23,102 bases of DNA from a virus: positions 1 through 23,102 of the IMG/VR virus record IMGVR_UViG_3300033388_000706. One strand, given 5' to 3'. Under the pieces are notes generated by a model that was not told the origin of the DNA, made no database searches, and saw only the letters and a program-made list of their open reading frames with translations. Position numbers and translations under genes: made by a program. Shown here one piece after another: positions 16,446-23,102 of this stretch. The first letter of the stretch is position 1; each line of letters begins with the position of its first letter.

Positions 16446-17903
16446 TTATACAGTTGACTTGAACAATACGAAGTTGTTAGCCGCTTGTACACATAAACAT
16501 CTTTCAGATAAGAAATGTACTTCCATAGCATCAAGATCAGAAGTGTATGCACCACCAACAGAACCAGTGATCCAAGACTTCATTCTTCTATCATCTGCTT
16601 GAGAAGCTCTATATCTTACGTGTAAGAAAGGACGTCTGATATTTTGACCAAGAATTTGATCATAAACAGTTGAAGTTCCAGCAGGAACTAAAACACCATC
16701 GATATCCTCAGTTAAACCTCTAGTAGAAGCATCATTAAGATATTTCCAATCAGTTTTGTAGAAGTCATAAGAACCTCTTCTAAAACCAGAGAAACCGAAG
16801 TTTAACGCCATTTCAGCTTCGTTATCGAATAAACCGTAAGAAGCAGCTTGAGTAGAAGCGTAACCTCCACCTGCCATAGCTCCAATCATGTCGTCAAAAT
16901 CAAGAGCTGTTCTTCTTGATAAAAATAACATGTTTTCTTCTATAGCACCTTGCTTATCTAAATGTTTAAGGATGTCGTCAAAATCAGCCATCGCACCAGC
17001 TCCAGGAGCAGCAGCACCAGCAAAATCATTATAAACATTTCCTCTTTCTTCGATAGCAGCAAACATACCTTCAGAACCTTCTAAGGTTGCGAACCCAGCA
17101 CCAGCGGCATCAATTGTAGATGCAGCAGCTACTTTTTCCGCTTCAACCATAGACATTTCTAAATAATCTTCAAATCTCAATCTTGTTTCAGATTCAGCTT
17201 TTAAATACCAGAAATACCCAGAAGTACCGTCTTCAGTAGCAACTTCAACCCAACCAATTTGAGCCGTGTCAGAACCGTTAACTAAGTACTTGTCTTTAAG
17301 TATGATTGGTTTATTGCTAAACTGAGTAAATTCAGGTTGAATAGCACCTATCATGCCTTCTCTACCTTTTTCAAACTCAGAACCATAAACAAATACCTTA
17401 AGACCAGTAGTGCCAGTAGCCCAAGTAGAACTAAGATCAGCAGCAGTATAAGGTCTAACACCTAAAGTAGTAGTAGCCGAATCATATACGTTGTCAATAA
17501 CAAGACATTTAACCGTAGATAATCCATCAGAAACTACAATAGTTTGGTTTTGTCTAATAGCTACATTTGTATTCCCAGCAGGAAGAGTAATTACTAGATT
17601 TGAATTACCACCAGCAACAGCGTCAAATTCAACGTTGTCGTATGCTACGTGTAATCTATTTTGTTCAGACCAAACAACTTGATCAGATGTCATAGGCATT
17701 TCAGCGCCTACCATTCTTAAGAATGCAGATACAGTTCTATTACCATATCTTTCAACCTCAGCTTCGTAAAGCTCAGGTAAATATTGCTGCGCAAAGTTTC
17801 CACCAGCAGCATCAGTAAAACTTAAATAGTTAGTTACTAACGCTTGTTGGCTTTGAGCAGGAACGATTGATGCGGGAAAAGACCCGCCTGTTGCAAAACT
17901 CAT
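16446..17903 (-). CDS. Major capsid protein
   Basis: A 485-residue protein, alanine- and glycine-rich, directly after the scaffold-like gene (11-base gap) and the only gene here with the profile of a major head protein. The N-terminal region has a helix (FAQQYLPELYEAEVERYGNR, about 37-56), as in the spine-helix region of HK97-fold proteins. There is a beta-rich domain at 80-170 (VVWSEQNRLHVAYD, then LVITLPAGNTNVAIRQNQTI), then a helical A-domain-like part with AAASTIDAAGAG and FDDILKHLDKQGAIEENMLF. The C-terminal segment with FLHVRYRASQADDRRMKSWI and the ending NNFVLFKSTV look like ones I recall from capsid proteins of marine and flavobacterial podoviruses. No protease or cleavage site is evident. 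A terminator directly downstream fits high expression. The HK97 fold is inferred. Confidence 0.87.
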   Translation of the reverse strand: MSFATGGSFPASIVPAQSQQALVTNYLSFTDAAGGNFAQQYLPELYEAEVERYGNRTVSAFLRMVGAEMPMTSDQVVWSEQNRLHVAYDNVEFDAVAGGNSNLVITLPAGNTNVAIRQNQTIVVSDGLSTVKCLVIDNVYDSATTTLGVRPYTAADLSSTWATGTTGLKVFVYGSEFEKGREGMIGAIQPEFTQFSNKPIILKDKYLVNGSDTAQIGWVEVATEDGTSGYFWYLKAESETRLRFEDYLEMSMVEAEKVAAASTIDAAGAGFATLEGSEGMFAAIEERGNVYNDFAGAAAPGAGAMADFDDILKHLDKQGAIEENMLFLSRRTALDFDDMIGAMAGGGYASTQAASYGLFDNEAEMALNFGFSGFRRGSYDFYKTDWKYLNDASTRGLTEDIDGVLVPAGTSTVYDQILGQNIRRPFLHVRYRASQADDRRMKSWITGSVGGAYTSDLDAMEVHFLSERCLCVQAANNFVLFKSTV

Positions 17904-17914
17904 AATTTATATTT

Positions 17915-19111
17915 TTATTTGGTTTTTTTAATCCTCAATTTTAATGAGTCACTATCTACACCACTTATTGCTTTTACTTTTAAACCGTTAATATAAACAT
18001 CACCATTAGACGTAGTCCTTGGCTCGTTACTTATATTCTTAGATTTAGCTACAATGTCTTTAGTAGCATCGGCTTTGCCTTGCTCATAAAAATGTTTAGC
18101 TATTGTATCAGCGTTACGTGCTGCATAGAGAGCTTTGTGATAACCAGCGTAATCGGATATATTGCCTTCCTTGTTTAAGAACTTCTTAATGAAATTACTC
18201 ATATCACTTTGTACATCTGCTACTTCACTTGGGTTTTGGACACTATATCTAAATCTTTTTTCACCAACATTGAAATCAAAACCTTCGAATTCATCGGTGA
18301 AATATTTTTGAGTCGTGTTTCTAAACCATTCTCTATTCTTGTTAACCCTCTTTTGGTCCTCATTATATCTGTTGAAAAAGTCCATAGCTTTTTGTTGTTC
18401 TTGCGTAATACCAGGTCGAGATTTAATCTCTTGATAGTATTTATCTTTAAGATCAGTTAAAAAGTTTTTGGCTTTAGCAACTTCTTCTTTGTACGCAAGT
18501 TTTTTCTTACGTATTGTTTTTTCGTCATCATAATCTTCGTCAAATTGAAAATTATCTTCTATGATAAAATCAATTTCTTCAGCATCAAGATGAGCTTTAG
18601 TATTTTTATAATACTCTTTTAATAATGCATCATCACTAACATTTGAGTAATCTGCATTTAGTCGAACATAATCCTCAATTGTACCTCCAGTTTCGTTCAT
18701 GAAGTTTACTAAACTCTCAACGTTCTCTGGCAAGTTTAATTGTGGATTCTCTTCAATTTCTTTATTAATGTTTTCAAGAGTTGTTGTTTCACTAACATCT
18801 TCTTCTTTAATCTCTTGTATTACATCTATTTCTTCTTTTTTACCCTCTTCGGAAGGTTTTTCTTGTTTGGCGTGTGTTTCTCCCACTTCTTGCAATCCCA
18901 CCTTGCTCTCTTCCCTTGTCTCTTCGCTTTGCTCATCAGACTGTAACACAATCTTTTCTGCGACTGGCTCTTGAACGGCATCTTCTTCTTTTTTAGATAA
19001 ATCTATTTTTGTAACGTGCTCTGCTTTTTTGTTAGTTAATTTCTTTGGTTTCTTTTTAACCTTTAAGCTTTCTGATTTTTCGTCTACTATTTTTTCTTTT
19101 TCTTCTGACAT
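17915..19111 (-). CDS. Scaffold (capsid assembly) protein candidate
   Basis: A 398-residue, extremely charged protein between portal and major capsid, the classic place of the scaffold. Residues 1-120 are low-complexity K/E runs, probably disordered. Residues about 125-235 hold acidic helices (LVNFMNETGGTIEDYVRLNA, then IDFIIEDNFQFDEDYDDEKT), and residues about 210-330 form helices rich in K, E, F and Y. The last 50 residues are basic (ADATKDIVAKSKN, then SLKLRIKKTK), which could bind the capsid protein as the basic C-terminal tails of other scaffolds do. No serine-protease triad is visible, and no separate prohead protease gene occurs in the window. The start ATG follows an A/T-only leader 24 bases after the portal stop. 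Function is from position and composition. Confidence 0.75.
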   Translation of the reverse strand: MSEEKEKIVDEKSESLKVKKKPKKLTNKKAEHVTKIDLSKKEEDAVQEPVAEKIVLQSDEQSEETREESKVGLQEVGETHAKQEKPSEEGKKEEIDVIQEIKEEDVSETTTLENINKEIEENPQLNLPENVESLVNFMNETGGTIEDYVRLNADYSNVSDDALLKEYYKNTKAHLDAEEIDFIIEDNFQFDEDYDDEKTIRKKKLAYKEEVAKAKNFLTDLKDKYYQEIKSRPGITQEQQKAMDFFNRYNEDQKRVNKNREWFRNTTQKYFTDEFEGFDFNVGEKRFRYSVQNPSEVADVQSDMSNFIKKFLNKEGNISDYAGYHKALYAARNADTIAKHFYEQGKADATKDIVAKSKNISNEPRTTSNGDVYINGLKVKAISGVDSDSLKLRIKKTK

Positions 19112-19135
19112 GATATAATATTATAAAATTAATAA

Positions 19136-21544
19136 CTAAACACCAAAGCTGTCTAAATCCAACATAGGTTGATCGTCACTAAAATTCTTTGGTGGTAACT
19201 GTTTGTTTCTTTGTTCTATCAACTCGCTTTGTTGAGTTGCTTGTATTTTGGTTCTTTCGTCTTTTCTATTTTCTTTTTCTTTTTCAAAGTTGGCTTTAGC
19301 TTCATTCTCAACTCTAGCTAAATCCATTTTCAACTTATATTCCATTTGAAGGATACGCATTTTTATTTCAGCTTCTTGTTCCATTTTCTGGATATCAAAC
19401 TGAGATTTACCTTGCTCAATTTGTAAAGTAGTTTGAGCTATAGCCTCTTGTTTATGGACTTCATTCATAGCCGCTCTTTCTGCCTGCTCAGCATTAGCTT
19501 GAGCTTGAGCTTGAATATTAGCTTGTTGTGCTTGTTGATCTTGAGCAAGCTTTTGTGATCTCCTCTTTTTTAATACTTGATTTGCTAATTTTAAATTCTT
19601 TATTTCTCTTATATCTATAGCGTCTTCTAAGTATATTTGACCGCTCTGTAAAGCCACTTGTATATTTTGCTCTATTAATTGTCTTTCTTCTTCGTCTGGT
19701 TCTAATTCTAAAAATATTCCGAAATCATGAAGATTTAAACTCGAAAGCTCTTCTAATGTATGTACATTAAATCTAGATATACTTGATTGTATAGATTCTC
19801 TTAGTGTAGGAAAAGCTAAACAATCTGCTATTCTTAAAGCTATATTCTCGCAAGTTCTTAAATTTAAGTAAAGACTTCCTTGTAATACATGTTTAGTTGC
19901 AGTGTTAGAGTTAGCTGCTGCTAATTTTTGTAAACCAACAAGAGAGTCAGGATCTGGCATACTACCATCTCTAGCCTCATTTAAACCGGTAACATCTCTT
20001 ATTAATTGTAAATAGTATTGATACGTACTTATTAGCGACTGTATTTTACCACCACCATTTGAGGTTTGCATTTCTTGTATAGGAACTTTACCTGGATTCA
20101 TATCGCCATCCTGCGTCATAGATCTACCTATGATACTACCAGTTTGAAAATACATATTTAATGCCTCGGCTGGATTGTAGTTAGTACCGTTACCAAGATC
20201 AACTTCAGCTAAACCATCTGCATCAAGATAAACACCATCAGGTACCATTCTTGATAATACTTGTTGTAGTTTTAAATGAGTTATTTGGATCATATCCGCA
20301 AAACTCATCATTCTACTTACAAGAGATTCTATCCTGCCCTTATACATTCTTGGAGCACAGATATTATAATTCATTCTAACTTTAACAGTGTTAGCAAAGG
20401 GTCTAGTCATATTTTCAGCTAGCTTCCACTCTAGCATATCATCAAACCCTAATATCTTAGCTCCACTGTATAATACTTCTATTGCTCTATCTATTTTTTT
20501 AAACCCATCAGCTTCTGGTGGATTAAACGTATCTTGCTTTTCTAATGCTTTTTCTAAACCAAATGGAGTTTGTTTTATTTTCCACGTTTGGTTAGTATAT
20601 GTTTTGTATTCAAAAAATAATACCTGAACTGTATTTTGATCAGCTCTACCATTCCAGTTTCTAAGGTAATTATTATTACCTGGGTATTTCTGTATTCTCT
20701 CTATTTGCTCAGGCGTTAAATGAGGAAATCTTTTTACTAACTCTGGTATTGTTACCGACTTAACTTCCCCAACATAATACATATCTTCAAAGTTTGGATC
20801 TTCTGTATATGACCAAACTAAATTAGCTGGATCAACATACTCAACTTTTATCCCTTCAGACGTATTAAAACAAGTTTTAACAGCTGCAATACCCAATACA
20901 GTTAAATCGTAATTTAATCTTCTTTTTGTTAATTCAAATTTATTTCTATCAAGTATATCCGTAATAACTTCCTCTTCTGCTATCTCCACAGCTTGTTTAA
21001 AATTCAACTGCATGTGAACCGAAAGTTCATCTTCAGTTAGAGGTGTATCGTCTGATTCTGGAACTTCAGATATATCTATTCCAGCTTGAGCTTGGACTTC
21101 TTTTATATATTCTCTTTGTACTATATTCCTATGCAACATTTCCGCATAGTTAGTTCTTTTCTTAATAGAAACGGGATCTTGAGCATAAGCCTTTATGTCA
21201 TACATCCTATCTGACATTCCGTTAACAACTATATCTACAAATTTCGGTATTATTGGAACAGGTTTCCAATCTAAGTTTAAATAAGATAAGTCACCATTTA
21301 TTGATAGTTCGTCTTTATACTTTTGAACCGACTGCTCTCCTCTAGCATATAATCTTCTTTGATGGAAGTCGTTATAGTAAGTAGAAAACCTACTACCGTA
21401 CCTATTATATGATCCATTGTTATTATTGCCAAACCACTCATATTCTATAGCTTGTCCAACTAATTTACCATACTCTAATGTTTGTTTCTCTACATCTGGT
21501 ACTACCTGATCAGGAAATGAACTGTTTGAATTAGTATAAATCAT
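19136..21544 (-). CDS. Portal protein
   Basis: An 802-residue protein directly after the terminase gene: its ATG abuts the terminase TAA with no gap. The portal core is recognisable: a PVPIIPKFVDIVVNGMSDRM segment (about residues 96-115), a long helical insert at about 135-215, then TVLGIAAVKTCF and YVDPANLVWSYTEDP (about 215-250), a clip-region LTPEQIERIQKYP, and a stem-type region with VSRMMSFADMIQITHLKLQQ. The last 144 residues (659-802) are a long, glutamine/lysine/glutamate-rich coiled coil resembling the C-terminal barrel helices of P22-type portals. Length and layout fit portals of crAss-like and P22-like podoviruses. The stop is TAG, the only one among the genes in this window. Twelve copies would form the DNA channel and docking site for terminase and the neck proteins. 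Confidence 0.92.
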   Translation of the reverse strand: MIYTNSNSSFPDQVVPDVEKQTLEYGKLVGQAIEYEWFGNNNNGSYNRYGSRFSTYYNDFHQRRLYARGEQSVQKYKDELSINGDLSYLNLDWKPVPIIPKFVDIVVNGMSDRMYDIKAYAQDPVSIKKRTNYAEMLHRNIVQREYIKEVQAQAGIDISEVPESDDTPLTEDELSVHMQLNFKQAVEIAEEEVITDILDRNKFELTKRRLNYDLTVLGIAAVKTCFNTSEGIKVEYVDPANLVWSYTEDPNFEDMYYVGEVKSVTIPELVKRFPHLTPEQIERIQKYPGNNNYLRNWNGRADQNTVQVLFFEYKTYTNQTWKIKQTPFGLEKALEKQDTFNPPEADGFKKIDRAIEVLYSGAKILGFDDMLEWKLAENMTRPFANTVKVRMNYNICAPRMYKGRIESLVSRMMSFADMIQITHLKLQQVLSRMVPDGVYLDADGLAEVDLGNGTNYNPAEALNMYFQTGSIIGRSMTQDGDMNPGKVPIQEMQTSNGGGKIQSLISTYQYYLQLIRDVTGLNEARDGSMPDPDSLVGLQKLAAANSNTATKHVLQGSLYLNLRTCENIALRIADCLAFPTLRESIQSSISRFNVHTLEELSSLNLHDFGIFLELEPDEEERQLIEQNIQVALQSGQIYLEDAIDIREIKNLKLANQVLKKRRSQKLAQDQQAQQANIQAQAQANAEQAERAAMNEVHKQEAIAQTTLQIEQGKSQFDIQKMEQEAEIKMRILQMEYKLKMDLARVENEAKANFEKEKENRKDERTKIQATQQSELIEQRNKQLPPKNFSDDQPMLDLDSFGV

Positions 21545-23102
21545 TTATTCTATTATTTTTGATATATCGCCTTTATTGTCATACTTTTTAATACCTAAGT
21601 TTATGGTCTTAGTTGTTCTATCTGCCGTAGGTTTATACAGATTTCTATTACAAGCCATTATCGCCAAGCCAGAACTTATAGACGCATCATGCTTAGTTCT
21701 TTTAGTTATGTCAAACCTAGCCCAATCATCTAATGTCCTTTGAAAATACATTGATCCACAGATACCATCTATAAAGCCAACGTTATTTTCTATATAAGAT
21801 TCAATCGCAGCCGCGTGAGCTTGTTTAATATCTTCACTTGAATTAGGTATACCACCTATTTCTTTTTCGGTTACTGACAATTTATTCCAAACTTTATCTG
21901 GTCTATTCATTGCGTATTTTCTATAACCACGTCTTTTTAAATGATAAAGTAATCTTGGCTTGTTGTTTTCAACTAATATAGGCATTCCATAAAAAATACA
22001 AGCCATAAGTACATCTTCAAAAAATATTTCAGCAGTTTGCGGTCTTGCAATATACTCTAAAAAAAAGTGACTTGGAGGGGCGTCTTCCATGCTGAATTTA
22101 GTTAATCCATGTAAAGAACCGTTTGAACCTCTACCATCTACAGTGCCGCTTATGTCGTACGGGTCACAGCCAAAAGCTCCAACGTGTTCATTACCTGGAT
22201 ATTTGATTCCATTTTTAATGATCACTCGATTTTGTAAATTTTTAGGTGGAACCCATGATACTAAAAATCTTCCGTTATTGTTTGGTTGGAAAATAACTCT
22301 AGTGTCTTTTATACCATTCTCCCATTGAAAACTTCCTTTAGTTATATTAGCAGCATTATTTATGCCATCATTGTAGTCTATCTGTTCATATATTTTTACC
22401 AAATTAAACAGACTCTGCTTTGCTTCATCTCTAAAAGCGTGGTTTTCAGTTCTGGGAAATTGTCTATAAAATTCATTTAATCCTTCTTGATCATTCTTTA
22501 AACCTTCAGCTTCATTGTCCCAGTACTCTATCACCCCAATTTTTATAGGTATTTCATCTATACCCATTATAGGTTTTTCAGGTGTATCAAAAACTGGTAA
22601 ACCATGAACGTCTATATAACCTTCATAATTCCACTCCATTGGAATAAATAAAGAGTATAAACCAGACTTCGTTTGACCATTCCTGTTTCTGTTAGTAACG
22701 TCGGAATTATAGTATATATCTTTAAAGTTTTGACCACCTTTATCTAAAGCGTTAGATGTTGAACCCATCATACACTTACCTATAATTCTTCTACCTAATC
22801 TTAAACAAGTTTTAGTTACTTTCCAGTTATTCTTAATATTGTCAGGTCTCTCCCATTTACCACTTTCATCGTGAGCTAATAGTTTTAGTTTTTCACCATC
22901 GTAACTATTATCTCCAGTATTCTTCCAATCTATCGTAGTATCGAGTCCATCAAGTTCTTCAAGTTGCTCTCCAGTATCGAGTTTTCTTCTGGTGAGTTTC
23001 GAAGCTGGAACTCTGTATGCCAGTTCTGTTTTAGGGCGATCCATACCATCTTGTATGGGCTTGAAGAAAAACGGATAATTAACTGATATGGGTACGACCT
23101 TA
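21545..23102 (-). CDS. terL: Terminase large subunit, N-terminus off the right edge
   Basis: Packaging motor ATPase and nuclease. The frame stays open through base 23102: the 19 codons before the ATG at 23042-23044 contain no stop and read like terminase sequence (PFFFKPIQDG, then MDRPKTELAYRV), so that ATG is almost certainly an internal methionine and the Walker A motif is outside the window. Counting from this Met, a Walker B-type stretch KLLAHDE ends at D59-E60 and a coupling motif GSTSN spans 94-98. The C-terminal RNase H-like nuclease shows three acidic positions: D294 in AFGCDPYD, E359 in PILVENNK and D453 in TKHDASISSGLA. The sequence from D294 (DPYDISGTVDGRGSNGSLHG) is of a kind I associate with flavobacterial and marine phages. 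The stop directly joins the portal start. Confidence 0.95.
   Translation of the reverse strand, partial: KVVPISVNYPFFFKPIQDGMDRPKTELAYRVPASKLTRRKLDTGEQLEELDGLDTTIDWKNTGDNSYDGEKLKLLAHDESGKWERPDNIKNNWKVTKTCLRLGRRIIGKCMMGSTSNALDKGGQNFKDIYYNSDVTNRNRNGQTKSGLYSLFIPMEWNYEGYIDVHGLPVFDTPEKPIMGIDEIPIKIGVIEYWDNEAEGLKNDQEGLNEFYRQFPRTENHAFRDEAKQSLFNLVKIYEQIDYNDGINNAANITKGSFQWENGIKDTRVIFQPNNNGRFLVSWVPPKNLQNRVIIKNGIKYPGNEHVGAFGCDPYDISGTVDGRGSNGSLHGLTKFSMEDAPPSHFFLEYIARPQTAEIFFEDVLMACIFYGMPILVENNKPRLLYHLKRRGYRKYAMNRPDKVWNKLSVTEKEIGGIPNSSEDIKQAHAAAIESYIENNVGFIDGICGSMYFQRTLDDWARFDITKRTKHDASISSGLAIMACNRNLYKPTADRTTKTINLGIKKYDNKGDISKIIE

Noticed and set aside
16888-16990. 15-bp direct repeat ATGTCGTCAAAATCA in the capsid gene
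   Set aside because: Both copies code for the similar peptide DFDDI/DFDDM; it is likely codon coincidence rather than a functional repeat.
19136-19138. Possible TAG stop-codon reassignment, as in some crAss-like phages
   Set aside because: All other visible genes end in TAA or TGA, and reading through the portal TAG adds only four codons before TAA, so the window gives no positive evidence for recoding.
13393-22480. Plus-strand ORFs inside neck, capsid, scaffold, portal and terminase genes (for example 13393-13734, 17491-17682, 18699-18974, 20388-20627, 22089-22328)
   Set aside because: Each is fully antisense to a strongly supported minus-strand gene, with translations that look like shadows of coding sequence.

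Overview
The window is a contiguous stretch of a tailed bacteriophage genome. It carries the DNA-packaging, capsid, neck/tail and internal-virion genes of what is most likely a short-tailed (podovirus-type) phage. Every credible gene is on the minus strand, so transcription runs from the right edge to the left edge. Genes are packed almost end to end, and no stretch over 300 bases lacks a gene. The DNA is strongly AT-rich. None of the visible start codons has a convincing Shine-Dalgarno sequence; they are preceded by A/T-rich leaders, as in Bacteroidota and their phages. A flavobacterial, probably aquatic, host is therefore a reasonable inference but is not proven here. No tRNA, integrase, IS element or CRISPR array was seen.

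Right to left (5' to 3' of transcription): (1) large terminase subunit, cut by the right edge (21545-23102); (2) portal (19136-21544), starting directly after the terminase stop; (3) acidic, highly charged scaffold-like protein (17915-19111); (4) major capsid protein (16446-17903); (5) a 109-aa small protein (16054-16383) and a 258-aa protein (15220-15996) of unknown role; (6) two neck/tail-tube-type proteins (14463-15161 and 13338-14459); (7) two large tail-stabilisation/propeller-type proteins (10369-13338 and 8575-10359); (8) a run of four genes resembling the T7 gene 13-14-15-16 block in order and approximate size: a degenerate GNAT-like protein (8158-8565), a small alanine-rich protein with an N-terminal hydrophobic helix (7548-8156), a hydrophilic coiled-coil protein (5866-7530), and a giant ORF (1-5849) that runs off the left edge.

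The giant ORF is the most notable item. It is open for 1,949 codons with no stop inside the window. It contains a glycine-rich hydrophobic block and a zinc-metallopeptidase signature, HEVLH, at residues 1201-1205. It occupies the position of the ejected T7 gp16 protein.

Three intrinsic terminators on the minus strand stand directly after the capsid gene, the 109-aa gene and the 258-aa gene. They probably step transcript levels down after the capsid protein. Working together, terminase and portal would fill a shell built on the scaffold, the neck and stabilisation proteins would close it and form the short tail, and the left-hand genes would be packed inside and ejected to carry DNA across the cell envelope.
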